In this document: in pieces, positions 1 to 10,540 of the stretch
How the letters are laid out: every line of letters starts with the position of its first letter
Numbering within the stretch: the stretch's first letter is position 1
Assembly: GCA_037447655.1 (NCBI GenBank)
Contig: JBBHKE010000190.1
Coordinates: forward strand, 1 to 64,000
Direction: 5' to 3'
Source: Zygnema cylindricum
Taxonomy: Eukaryota > Streptophyta > Zygnematophyceae > Zygnematales > Zygnemataceae
Length of the DNA stretch: 64,000 nt
Made by a program: the position numbers and the translations under genes
Notes under the pieces: model-generated
The model's input: the letters and a program-made list of their open reading frames with translations, nothing else
The model's database searches: none
What the model was told of the DNA's origin: nothing

Positions 1-2002
1 TAGAGCGAAAAAAAAGAGGTGAACAAAAACATACCACAATCAAAAAGATAAAAAAAAAGACTTTGAAGGCATAACAGTAAAACAATCACATTTAGAGAGT
101 GGATTCACAGATTTAACAATCCAAAATAGAAATCAAACATTTGCATGAATGGTTAAAGAAATAATTTGACTAAAGTGAAGAGGTCATGGTCATGTGGACA
201 CGGTGAAAAATGAAAATAGGACTTGAATGATAAACCAAACAATCTTTTGAAAAATGGAACTAGACATATACCTTTAGAAATAAAACCCTTGTGTACATAA
301 TAGATTTGGATATAATAAAAAATATTTAGCAACATCATAAAAATGTACAAAACAATATTGTTTGGGAAAAAATTATGCGAAGAAATTTAAGCTCAAGTAG
401 TAAATCGCAACAAAGTCAACGCAATTTTTGCCATAATAACTACCATAAATTTCAAGAGTCGAGACATAAATGTTAAAACAACTTCTTGATTTAAAAAGTA
501 TTGAGACAAATATATGTATAATATATACATACATACATATAGCCGCACTAACGTACTACCATTCCAAATAAAATCCAAAAGTTTTTAGGAACCGACATTA
601 ACTCTTTGCAAACAAAATACCTACTTAGATCGACATGTTGTATATCATCAACATTAACGAGATTTGGGAAATAAAACGGTCCAAAAAAGAATAGAGACTA
701 TAATCAACATAAAGCTTAAATAATATAAATATTCTCGTTGTGATCTAAAGCGGCGACCAATTTTTCCCTCAAGATATAAAAATGAAAATTGACGAAACGA
801 CGACGACCCTCTAATGCAATTTCGAGATGGAAGATTTATAACAAAAAAAATGTTATAAAATTATGAGTAATGAAATCGAAAACATGTAAACCTTCAAATG
901 GGTTAACGAAAAAATCATCGTAAAATTGTTGAAGTTATTTATGATGCGACACGTTAAAGGCATTTCAATTACTTTTGAGACAAAAAAGAACATCAAATCT
1001 TTATGAGCATATTCATGATGCAAGACGTTAAAGGCATTTCAATCGTTTTTTAAGTATTAGAAAAAATACCAAACCTTTTAAAAAGTGAGCACTCGTTATT
1101 AAAAGACAAAACATACTAAACCATAGGTTATGAAATAAATTACACAAGCCTATGTATCCCTAAGGTACTGGAAATGGTTAGAGTTTCAAGTTTTTTAACA
1201 TCTTCAAAACCAACATTGGAATTTGATTAGAATAATGCTCTATTACGTTTTGTGTTTAATGTATCAGAATAAATAAATAAAACATAATATTTTATTGCAT
1301 GTCCCAACTGATACAACTCGAGGATGAGATGTTGGACTAATAATATCTACGCCCGATTATTTAGTAATCTTCGATCTTGAAGTGTCAGGTGGAATAATAA
1401 GTTAAAAAAAAACAGTAAAAATATCAATGTTGGGGTCAAAGTATGTCGTTGCAATTGCAACGGTTAGCAAAAAAAAAATCACTGTTGCAACATATTTGAA
1501 AATTGTCACGTTGAGTTAAAAGTGAGTAAAAACTTTGTTTACACATGTGCCAAATGTTATTTGGTACTAATAAAAAGCCTTGTAAACAGTCCTTACTCAA
1601 AATATGTAAGGATAAGGTACCACTTTCTTTGAGACGCCACAATAAAGGAAACCGTGGCATTTGAGTACCCAAACTAAACAATAAACAGTTGTTGCTATAG
1701 GCAACATAATTGTTCAAATGGAGAAACTAATATTTTGTCCATGTAATGTAAGATAGGCTAGAGATAAACACATGCCTATTTAAGAAGAAAATCGTGAGTA
1801 AAGATGAAAAACGAATGAAACATTGAAAATACAAAAATAATGAAAAGAAAACAATACATTTTAAAACATTGTATCAATGACCTATGTTTCAATTCTGATG
1901 GTCCTACATGATCCGTGAAATTACATCAAAGACAAATGTTCATAATTAGTCGCCATCAAAACATGTTCAAATACAACAACAAGTGTTCATTTATTGTTCT
2001 TA
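1..2002. other. AT-rich region without recognisable gene
   Basis: About 2 kb of strongly AT-rich sequence. The only open frames are short, carry no recognisable motif and look like chance frames. Two similar stretches around 945-975 and 1015-1040 share a 'gacacGTTAAAGGCATTTCAAT'-like core, which suggests a small diverged local duplication. Nothing else is supported. Confidence 0.6.
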
Positions 2003-2007
2003 AGGTA

Positions 2008-2963
2008 TAAACTATGTGGCCTCCATTGGCCCACATAATATGCAGTCTATGTAAAACCTATAGGATAATATTTGCCCCTTATACTTTTCCACTGAATAAG
2101 TGCCACTTAGGCACAAATATTGTGACCACCATCACCTCTGTGAGGGTCCGACTCCCCTAAGTCAGACGCAATAATAATCTATGATTTTGCTCAACTAAAC
2201 AGTAAGTTATTTATGGTCAAATATGACATTTATATACAAAAGCTCGCTAAGAGAGAGGTGGCTTAAAATTGACTAATTCATATAACGCCTACTCACACAT
2301 ACCTACTACTAGACCTTGGGCCAATTAGATGACTGTACGGTACAGGAAGGTACAACGGTTGATGTACTTCTTGTACGACCATAGTACAACATAGCCTTCC
2401 AAGCGACGCTTGACAGATCGGGAGCAATGGTTCCTGCTCCCGTCTTCTCCGGTGTCCAATGGTATAGTGACTCGTCGCATCTCATGAAGTCTTCTCCGAA
2501 AGCCGACAAAATGTCCATTCCGGGTTGGCGGCTACAACGATGGCCGTCCGATCAAAAGTAACTTATATGGTCGAGATTTATGTTCATGCATGCGTTTCGC
2601 GTTCATGCATGTCGTCGTAATGTGAACGCACGCCGTCGATTCACATGTGGCTCATAGTGTACTTTACGTCGTTTAAATGAATTAGCTGTCGTGTTACTTT
2701 TTAAATCTTTGTCAAACGTGATTCTTGTAACGATTCTACAACTATTTAGCGGAAAGGGTGGCAGGTTGTTTAAGACTGTGAAGGACCTAGGATCATATCC
2801 AAGGTAGTCAAACCTTTTTATAAATAATGACATCTTTTGTTTCATGCCTTTGTCTGCCGCCTTGGCTATCAAGGAGGCAGCCATGGTCTGATCTTTATCT
2901 GACTCTCTCTCTCCCTCAAGATTTTAACAAAGATAAGTGAACTATGAATTATCGTTTTCAACA
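2008..2963 (-). mobile_element. Solo LTR of a Copia-family retrotransposon
   Basis: This 956-bp block aligns over most of its length with the LTR at 22087-22973, where a Copia RNase H end and polypurine tract fix the LTR orientation as minus. It is flanked by a perfect 5-bp direct repeat, AGGTA, at 2003-2007 and 2964-2968, and no internal region is present. That is the signature of LTR-LTR recombination leaving a solo LTR. The plus-strand left end reads TAAACTATGTGG where the other copy reads TGAAATTCTGTGG, so the canonical TG/CA terminus is mutated on one side. The short minus-strand frames inside (2309-2518, 2603-2884) are taken as chance frames in LTR sequence. Confidence 0.75.
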
Positions 2964-2968
2964 AGGTA

Positions 2969-3445
2969 AAATTTATCTATAATGGTTTAATATTGTTATT
3001 TACTTTTCTTTTATGTGTCGATATTTGTTTTCTTTTTTTCACGTTGTATAATGAAGAGATGTAAACATTTGATATTATGTGTTAAATTAAAAGATATAAC
3101 TACGATGATGATGCAAGCTCGCCATGTGACAGATACGGTTGTGCAACGTGATGTCTAACAATGAAGTTGGAGAGAAGTGACGTGACCACCAAAATAAGGT
3201 TGATGCAAGACTTTCCATCTTTTGCCAATTGATGAAGGATGGCGACATTTCAAACTCTATACCTATTAAACTCGGTCGTCAAACAAACTTGGAAAACAAT
3301 GTAACAAGGGTTCGTGAAGGTCACGATCATTACTCTTATTCCCTGTTCGCCTTTTCCCCTCATTTTTACTGTATTCTACACTTTACACCAGGATGCAACA
3401 AGTGCTTTACCATTTTTATTTTCAAATTTTGCAGGGGTATTTTTG
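2969..3445. other. Intergenic stretch, nothing recognised
   Basis: AT-rich spacer between the solo LTR and the first TATCG-rich miniature element. The 93-residue plus-strand frame at 3229-3510 runs into that element and has no recognisable domain. Confidence 0.5.
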
Positions 3446-3447
3446 TA

Positions 3448-3844
3448 GTGTTGTGTATCGCTAACCATTTGTTGATAACGGATATGCCCCTTTTTTTGGT
3501 CTACCGATAATCGATATATCGGAAATATATATATCGATACCGGTGTTATTGCGATAAAAAACCGGTAATATCGGTGTCTTTTAACAATTTCTATTCTCGA
3601 TAACATTAGTTCGATAACTATCAGCGATAACTCCGTACTTTGGTACGGAATGGATTGTGATTTTTTTTTCAAAAGCCCTCCCACCGCTCCTCCCCCCTCC
3701 CCCCCTTGCGACATCTCTATACTCTTTTTATATATTATTGTCGTATCATAAATTTGGTAGTATTTGTACGAATATATCAATACCCTTACCAATTACCATC
3801 GATATTTGTTTTATCGCGATAATTTTTGACCCGATACACAACAT
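3448..3844. mobile_element. TATCG-rich miniature inverted-repeat element, copy 1 (family 1)
   Basis: The left end reads GTGTTGTGTATCG after TA (3446-3447). The right end reads CGATACACAACAT before TA (3845-3846). The ends are inverted repeats flanked by a TA duplication, as in Tc1/mariner-type transposition. The interior is saturated with TATCG/CGATA pentamers (for example 3505-3570 and 3595-3635), which pair with one another. It has no coding capacity, so it is a non-autonomous element. Relatives lie at 3908-4837, 44143-44977 and 59063-59833. Confidence 0.65.
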
Positions 3845-3907
3845 TATATTTATGTGTGTCCTTCTATGGTTGTCTGCAATTTCCCACTTAAATGAGACTC
3901 TTTACTA

Positions 3908-4837
3908 ATGTTGTGTATCAGCAAGGAATTAATCGCGATAACTCCGATACCAATAGTTAGCGGTTATCAAACGGCCAGGGCTCTCGATATATCGTTCCGA
4001 GACCAACAAATTCCTTATCGGTGACAAGTATAAAAAAAATAGTATGTTATATAATAGTACTTTATAATGTATTGCATTGTATTATTTATTGTATATATCT
4101 TGGCATGCCACTTATGACATTCTGTTGCGTACTCTGTATAACGTGATTTAGTAAGGACAGCGTAGCACGTTAACGTTAACAAATTTAAAATAGTAGTTTA
4201 TAGTTCTAAAACTATATTACCGAAACTAAAAAAATGATTTTATGGTAATATCTAACTTTTTAGAAAACCAAATGAACATAAATGTCAAACAGCTACCATT
4301 TACTGCCACCATTTTATGAGAATTATGTAAGCACGACATTTTGGAAAGGTATGGGTGCGTGGAACCCTATTAACCCCCCCCCCCAAAAAAAATGTTTAAA
4401 GAAAGTATCGCGATTTCTTTTCGAAATCGGGGGGGGGGGTGGAGCGGGTCGGAGGGTGAAATAAACCGAATAACTATACGGTCCGTATAGTTATCACCGG
4501 TACACCATGAATCGTTATTAGCGTTGAGAAATTATTAGCGTAAAGAACAAATTAGTGTCATTAATTATAATTTAGTGCCAAGAGACGTGGCAGATTATGG
4601 TCCACGTCCTTAAATAGTGTAGTTTATTATATTATAGGTATTAATGTCAAAATTTTTGGGTGCCGATATAGAGTTCATAACGCTAATAACGATTCGCGGT
4701 GTAGTTATTGGTATCGATGTTATCCCGATAAAATACCAATAGTATCAGTTTTTTTATCGGCGATAACACCGGAGTTGCTGGTAAGCCAAAAAAAAGTACT
4801 TACTGATTATTCGGTAAACCCTGCCGATTCACAACAC
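3908..4837. mobile_element. TATCG-rich miniature element, copy 2, carrying a nested element
   Basis: The left end is ATGTTGTGTATCAGC after TA at 3906-3907. The right end is GCCGATTCACAACAC before TA at 4838-4839. Subterminal CGATA/TATCG repeats are at 3932-3990 and 4700-4775. A 203-bp family-2 element (4501-4703) is inserted inside, so copy 2 is the older of the two. Its right TA is also the left TA of the next element (4838-5579), so two elements abut with a shared dinucleotide. A C-run and a G-run near 4375-4435 are odd but unexplained. Confidence 0.55.
4501..4703. mobile_element. ATTAGCG-type miniature element, 203-bp class (family 2)
   Basis: It starts TACACCATGAATCGTTATTA and ends with the near-complement GCTAATAACGATTCGCGGTGTA. 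TA forms both outer ends. The interior closely matches the element at 6296-6498, including the shared stretch around GGCAGATTATGGTCCACGT. Both copies are 203 bp long including the TA ends. It is non-coding. It sits inside family-1 copy 2, so it inserted later. Confidence 0.8.
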
Positions 4838-5579
4838 TACACCGTGAATTGCTATGAGCGTGTTGAACGCTACACCGCCAATCGCTATTAGCGTTGTGTA
4901 CGCTAATCCCGTCCTGCTTTTTTTTTGTTTTATTCTCAAATAGAATTATCCACACTATTTAAAAAAGCCCTAATTCCTAATTAGAGTAATCGATTTCTTC
5001 CAAAATTTCCAAATTCCCAATTAGCGTACACCACGCTAAATAATAGTATACGCTAATCAAACGTACACGCTAATAGCGATTGGCGGTGTAGTTGAGGTAC
5101 CCTGTTTTTTTCGGCAAAATTTATAATAGAATTAAACATTCTAAATGCTTCTACACGTCATTTGAGGTAGCCCATTAAATAGGATGCATGACTCTAACAT
5201 AGTGCCATTATAAATAGTGCGGTGTACGGTCTGTCAGAGTCGTACTATTTTGTACTTTTTTCAAGTAGAAAAGTACAGAAAATATATTCACGCTGTCCTG
5301 TAGTCGAGCTAACATGTAATTGCGTAAATATTTCCCGGCGTTCGCGGATGTCAAAAAAACGCGGCGGCGTACGATTTGAACAATTTTGCACATACACATA
5401 TTTGAGTGTGGAGATATTCTGCACCGATTTTTTTTACAAAGCAGTTTACCAATTAGAGTATACGAAAAATTAGAATAACAATTATTTCCAAAAAAAACGA
5501 CATTCCCAATTAGCGTAAATAACGCTAATTGTTTCATTACGTTGTCTATTTCATTACGCTAATAGCGATTCACGGTGTA
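4838..5579. mobile_element. ATTAGCG-type miniature element, long class, with nested copy
   Basis: The left end TACACCGTGAATTGCTATGA is at 4838. The right end CGCTAATAGCGATTCACGGT continues to TA at 5578-5579. The ends are inverted repeats with TA termini. A 220-bp member of the same family (4871-5090) has inserted about 35 bp inside the left end. ACGCTAAT/ATTAGCGT motifs recur near the right end (5505-5570). The overlapping frames at 5208-5537 and 5222-5473 are inside this element and are not considered genes. Confidence 0.6.
4871..5090. mobile_element. ATTAGCG-type miniature element, 220-bp class
   Basis: It begins TACACCGCCAATCGCTATTA and ends TAATAGCGATTGGCGGTGTA. The inverted repeats are about 24 bp and TA is at both ends. 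The octamer ATTAGCGT or its complement ACGCTAAT occurs about six times, clustered near both ends, as transposase subterminal sites often do (inference). It is nearly identical to 38438-38656, about 33 kb away. Confidence 0.85.
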
Positions 5580-6295
5580 CTCTTTACTTACATGATCACC
5601 ATCTTTTTTTATGGAAAAGGCTATCGTTATTAAGAAACGAAGCTATTTTGGTATAAAAAGATAGGGATTAAAACCCTGTATGACGAATGCATTTACGGAT
5701 GATTTGATTCAGGATCAAGCGTGAAAAAGTCAAAACACGGATTCAGTAATCCAAGGCGAAAATTTATCACATTACGCAGCTTCCTTTCACTTTCGCTTCG
5801 TTCGTTCCTATTCCTATGTGATAGTTCCACGACAGGAATAATTACGACTGCTCTAGTGTCGCAATTATCGTGAAACCTAAAGTTGTCGCAAATAGCGACG
5901 CCAAATGTCTACCATTGTGACGACATCCATAAATGATTTTCTAGTGTCACATTGGGACACTCGAAACGACTGGTAGGAAGAATCTTCGATTCTTCGCTTA
6001 GCGACAAAAAAGCTGGCGCTTCGTTCACATCGGGACGCCCTCCGACGGTTCCAATGTCACGTCACGTTGGTTCACATGACTGTACGGTAAATCTTGTCTC
6101 TTCTACAAAAATTTCGTGCTGACGTGCTATAGGCAGCAAAGAGTAAAATTGAAGCTCTACAGCAAAAAGACTTAACTACTGGACGGAGGATTACATAGAA
6201 CAGGTCGGAGCCAGGGTGCTGCCTGCCTCCCCCTGTGCCGTACAATTGTCGTCTTTTGTAATATTTTGACCGTGCAGATATAGCTCCGCAGCCTC
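5580..6295. other. Intergenic stretch, nothing recognised
   Basis: Low-GC spacer between miniature elements. It has no open frame with recognisable motifs and no RNA-gene signature was noticed. Confidence 0.5.
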
Positions 6296-6498
6296 TACAC
6301 CTTGAATCGTTATTAGCGTATAGAAATTATTAGTGTAAAGAAAAAAATAGCGTCATTCATTCTAGTTTAGTTTCAGGAGACGTGGCAGATTATGGTCCAC
6401 GTACCTAAATAGTGTAACTTATTATATTTAAGGTATCAATGTCAAAATTTTGGGGTGCCGATATAGCGTACATAAGGCTAATAACGATTCACGGTGTA
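6296..6498. mobile_element. ATTAGCG-type miniature element, 203-bp class, second copy
   Basis: It starts TACACCTTGAATCGTTATTA and ends AATAACGATTCACGGTGTA, with TA at both ends (6296-6297, 6497-6498). It has the same 203-bp length and the same interior as 4501-4703, with scattered substitutions. No coding capacity. Confidence 0.8.
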
Positions 6499-8230
6499 CT
6501 GTAACATAATGCCTAAATGATAAAATGTTTTAATATGATAAAATGTGCTGCACAGGTTACAAAAAGGGCATTCGCAGTTCTCCTGGACCGTTGGACGTTA
6601 TATTCTGTTCCAGAAGTTATCGATCATAAAATACTGTAGAAATACATTTGCAAGCCACAAAATGGCACATGGAATGAACACAGCGCGTTGTGATACGGTA
6701 CGGCAGTCCGAATATTAGAGAGGCGAAAGATACAGCCATAGAAAAGTATCAGGTTCGCATCCGTCAGATTCCTGGGCCATACGGCATCTAGCTCTCACGA
6801 TGACATCTGTGCCGTTGATAATCTGCCGATAATTCCGCAAACTGCTAATGCCATTGGATGCAGTTGGAATCTGGCAGTTTCTTTGCTGACGCACCTCACT
6901 ACAGTCCAGTTCGGTGCCTGTTACGCGTCGTTACAGATCGTTAAAGCGACGACAATGCGCGTCGGCTGGTGAACCGCATCGAGCTTCATCGAACAACGTC
7001 GCGGTCGTTGCCGAACGTGTCGAGCGGCCGTACAATACCAGTAACCTGTATGGCTGCTACTGTAGTGGAAGCCAACGGCGTGCTGGTCGCAGGTATGTAC
7101 GGTTATGTACGGAACTGTTCGTTGAAGAGAATTGTGCTGCGTGGGACCACTTCGCACGCGTGATCCGTTTGGCGAAAACTTTCCAAGCGACGTCTTTCAG
7201 ATTTTTTATTTTTTTCGGCTCATTTCTATTTTGGTCCTGTACAGTCGTTAGGTGCTGTACCGTACTGTACCGTACCGTACGAAAGATCAAACACTGTGAT
7301 TATTACCGCGTCGCTGTTAGAGGAACCTTCCGTTGCAATTGTCAATGCGAATAAATAAATTTTCAAAGCTTTTGCGGGAAGTCCTAAGTAGCTGAAAATT
7401 TGTTCCAATTGTTTATTGTACACAAAACGTACCTAATTCGTACAGTTTCTGTACCTTCTGAATTCATACATGCAAGTACATTTAATGCGTGGTTCAGGAG
7501 TAACGTTGTCAGTCGCAGTCAAACGAAAATAGAGGACTGTGCTGCTCTCTTATTGGTCTGTTCAGAAATCTGAAACGTGCCAGCGTGCCGGCGACAGCTG
7601 CTCCTCTGACATCACCTGGAGGCGCGTGTGGACGAAAAAGCCTCTGCGACATTTTCAAAAGCCGACACATGGCGTGGCGCAAGGCCTTCGGCACAATGTT
7701 TGATGCAGAAAAAAAATGACATTTTAACTTTTTCTCGTAGTGTTTTCAAACGGGGGTTTTCAAATCGTAATTTTCGCCAAACAGAAAACAGTACGGCAGG
7801 GTACGGCACGCGGCACGCTGGGAAGCCAGTCATCAAAAAATCATTTCTCGATCTCTCTAGCCTCCCTAGACCGAAAACGACCGACACAAACCTCCCACGG
7901 CACAAAAGCCGGAAAACAAACCATCCGACGACAAAAAAAAAAAAAAACCCGAAGAAAAAAAAAACCAACAAATTGGGCGAATATCGTACCTGTCGCGTCG
8001 CGAAGAATCCCATGCCTGAGGGAGCCAATCAGCGCGCGGTAAAAGACGCGTGGGCGTCGGAGCGACCATCGCCGGATTCTCCCGTCCGGTGGGGCGGGAA
8101 ATGTACACAAAGACCTCCCTCCCACACGTGCGAACTCTAATGCCACTGACGTTCTCTCCGACGCACATTCGCGCGTCCTCTCATCGCCTCCCTTTCCGCC
8201 ACGTCCCCGTCCCTCCGTACGTCCCCCGTT
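6499..8230. other. Upstream flank of the pyrophosphatase gene, no gene recognised
   Basis: GC content rises here. Many mutually overlapping frames exist on both strands (for example around 6914-7354 and 7628-8140), which is the pattern of GC-rich non-coding DNA with few stop codons, and none shows a recognisable domain. A short CGTAC-repeating stretch lies near 7250-7285 and poly-A/poly-K-coding runs near 7930-7970. Part of this stretch is likely to be the distal promoter of the downstream gene. Confidence 0.45.
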
Positions 8231-8246
8231 ACGTGACGCGTCACGT
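8231..8246. promoter_or_regulatory. 16-bp perfect palindrome with ACGT cores, putative bZIP site
   Basis: ACGTGACGCGTCACGT is its own reverse complement. It contains TGACG and CACGT/ACGTG cores of the kind bound by plant bZIP factors (G-box, as-1-like). It lies about 330 bp upstream of the pyrophosphatase ATG and just upstream of an AT-rich CAAATATTAA at about 8264-8273, which could act as a core element. A role as an operator is inference. Confidence 0.5.
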
Positions 8247-8289
8247 CACGCCCAGCCCCTGGGCAAATATTAACCCCCGCTCGCCCTCT

Positions 8290-8572
8290 CATTTCTCATC
8301 TCCTTTCATTCTCCCGTTCACATTCCCGTTCCAACAGCCTCCTGCGTATCCTCCGTCCACTCGCCCGTCCCTTCGCTTCCCACCTGCCAACCTCCTGTTA
8401 CCCTTCCCTCCCTCTTCCCTCCCTCTTCCCTTCCTCTCCTCAGCCGCCTTCCCTCTCCTCCTATCTCTTTCCTCTCTCACTTCCCGTTTGTCCTCCTCTT
8501 CTCACATTTCCACACTCCTCCACTCCTTCCCTTCCCTTCCCTCTCTCTCCCTCCCTCCCTCCACTCCTCACC
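8290..8572 (+). promoter_or_regulatory. Pyrimidine-rich leader of the pyrophosphatase gene
   Basis: About 280 bp of nearly uninterrupted C/T runs end directly in the context CTCACC-ATG-G, a good plant initiation context. Plant pyrimidine patches near transcription starts are a known core-promoter class, so this probably covers the initiation region and the 5' UTR. The broken phytocyanin gene at 14832 has the same kind of tract immediately before its ATG. Confidence 0.55.
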
Positions 8573-10540
8573 ATGGTGAACGTGGGCCACACCCGCCAGA
8601 AGGCGTCTGCTGACGTGTCCAGCCACGCCATCAAGACCGAATCCCAGGGCGTCGAGGGCACCTTAGACTACCGCATCCACTTCAATAACAGTGAGGGGAA
8701 AGTCGTCTCCCCCTGGCACTCGGTGCCCCTGTACGCGGGCCCCGGCCTGCTCAACTTCGTCTGCGAGATCCCCCGCAATTCCCGGGCCAAGTACGAGGTG
8801 GCGACGGACGAGCCGGGCAACCCCATCAAGCAGGACAGCAAGAAGGGCAAGCCCAGGTTCTACGCACTCGATATACTGTGGAACTACGGGATGCTGCCGC
8901 AGGTCAGGAGAGGAGAGGGGGGGAAGGGGGGAGAGGGGAAGGGGGGGAATGGGGGGGGAAAGACAGGGAGGGAAATGGGGAGTCTGAGATGATAGTCGAG
9001 AGAGGGAAGGTGAATAGAGGGAGGAGTGGAAGAAGCAAGGGATATGCGAGGGAAGAAAAAGTCTGGGGAATGTAAGGGATGAGAAGATGAAACATGTGGG
9101 AAGGGGAGGGAAGGGAAGGGGTGGGAATTTAAGGATTGAGGCGGGATCTGATTGTGTGTGTGTGTGTTTGTTGTCCGTACAGACTTGGGAGGACCCCCAC
9201 CATGCCAGCGAGGAGTGTGACGGTCACATCGGCGACAACGACCCGGTGGACGTGGTGGAGATCGGTGACAACACCGCAACTACCGGCGCGATATACGCCG
9301 TAAAACCCGTGGCAGGTAGGACCGGATCGACTGCTAGAGGGGGGGGGGGTGGCATGGCTGGGCTGCGGCTGCCACTGGGGCGCAGTCAGTCGGGCAGTCG
9401 GAGATGAGGGGGCGAACAGATGAAGCGGATAGGCTGGAAGAAGGCTCTTTTTTCTGGGATTTGTCGTCTTCTGGAGACTTTGTGGGGGAGTGAGGGAAGA
9501 TGGAGGGGGGTTGGAGAGTTAGGTTGGGAATGTGGGTTTGGGAAGGAGCTTCCGGGGGGTTTGAATGTCGGCTTTTGAGATTTGGAGGGTATGGAGGGAA
9601 GGAGAGGGAAGGACGAGGGTAAGTGTGGGATGCTGACGGTTGAGGGGTGGTTTCTTTGGCAGCTTTCGCCATGATCGACGAGGGCGAGCTTGACTGGAAG
9701 GTGGTGGCCATTGCCGCATCTGACCCGCGGTGTGCGCTGGTCAATGACGTCACGGACATGGAGGAGCATTTCCCAGGAACTCTCTCCGCTATCAGGTCAG
9801 GATTTTGGGTTTAAATGGGGTAGAAACGGACGATGGAATTAGGGGAAAGGTTTTGAAGGGATGGACTTGGTTGGAGAATGACAGGTCACTTCCCTTGGAT
9901 TTGATAAATAGACAATGTTTCAAGAATATGAACATAACCTAGAACTTGTATTTTATCAGTGAATCTTCCAATCTTCCCTAGCCTCTCCTATTTTTCATAC
10001 CAATGTTTCTTTAAAAGATTTTAAAAGGTTTAAAAGATTGTCTTTTTAGTTTGACGAAACCGTATATAACGGCTGGTCCAAACGCGTCTGCACAGTTTCA
10101 TCCGTACGTTTTCCTTTTCTGACACGTACGTTTTCCGTGATTTCAGGGAGTGGTTCCGTTCGTACAAGCTCCTGGAAGGCAAGCCTCTGAACAAGTTCGC
10201 TCTGGGCGAGCGTGCGATGCCGCGCGAATACACCATGAACGTCGTCGCACAGACGCACGGATTCTGGCGCTCCTTGGTGCACCGCGCTAAAGCCGGAACG
10301 GAACAGAAACTGGCCGTCGGCGATGTTCCGACGCCGATTCGATACTTCGTGCCACATACGGTCGGCAGTACGGACGAGGTGAAAGTACACGAAGGTGTGG
10401 AGAAGCTGAAGATCGTACTGGAGGCTGTGTCTGAGCATGAGAAACATGCCTTCCATAAGCGAGTGCATGAGCCAATCGACGACGCTGTGGCTCAAGAACA
10501 CGACAGCAAACGTGCGGAGCTTTTGTCTGTAAAGGCGTAA
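8573..10540 (+). CDS. Soluble inorganic pyrophosphatase, eukaryotic family I
   Basis: Hydrolyses pyrophosphate to two phosphates, a Mg-dependent soluble reaction that pulls biosynthetic reactions forward. Four exons with GT-AG introns are read as 8573-8902, 9183-9315, 9663-9795 and 10147-10540. The phases join exactly to give 329 residues. Family marks: PIKQD, WNYG, TWEDP at the exon 1/2 junction, the signature DNDPVD at about residues 128-133, and MIDEGELDWK around 158-167. These resemble the animal/fungal-type enzyme rather than the short plant cytosolic type. The protein is longer than the usual roughly 285-290 residues because of an acidic and basic C-terminal tail of about 30 residues. 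A few residues normally found just before WNYG appear to be missing. No transit peptide is obvious, so location is cytosolic by default. The start is chosen by its context and the upstream pyrimidine leader. Confidence 0.93.
8903..9182 (+). other. G-rich first intron with multiple G-runs
   Basis: Intron 1 of the pyrophosphatase gene is almost purely purine on the coding strand, with many runs of four to eight G in 8908-8980. It ends in a (GT)n tract before the acceptor. This follows directly after a C/T-rich leader, so strand composition flips at the coding exon. Intron 2 (9316-9662) is similarly G-rich. Such sequence can form G-quadruplexes or R-loops, which is inference. Confidence 0.6.

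Noticed and set aside
7612-8168. Several overlapping open frames of 100-170 residues on both strands
   Set aside because: Mutual overlap in many frames, low complexity and no recognisable domain indicate GC-rich non-coding DNA.
10046-10501. 151-residue minus-strand frame
   Set aside because: It is antisense to exon 4 of the pyrophosphatase gene, whose splicing and motifs are clear.
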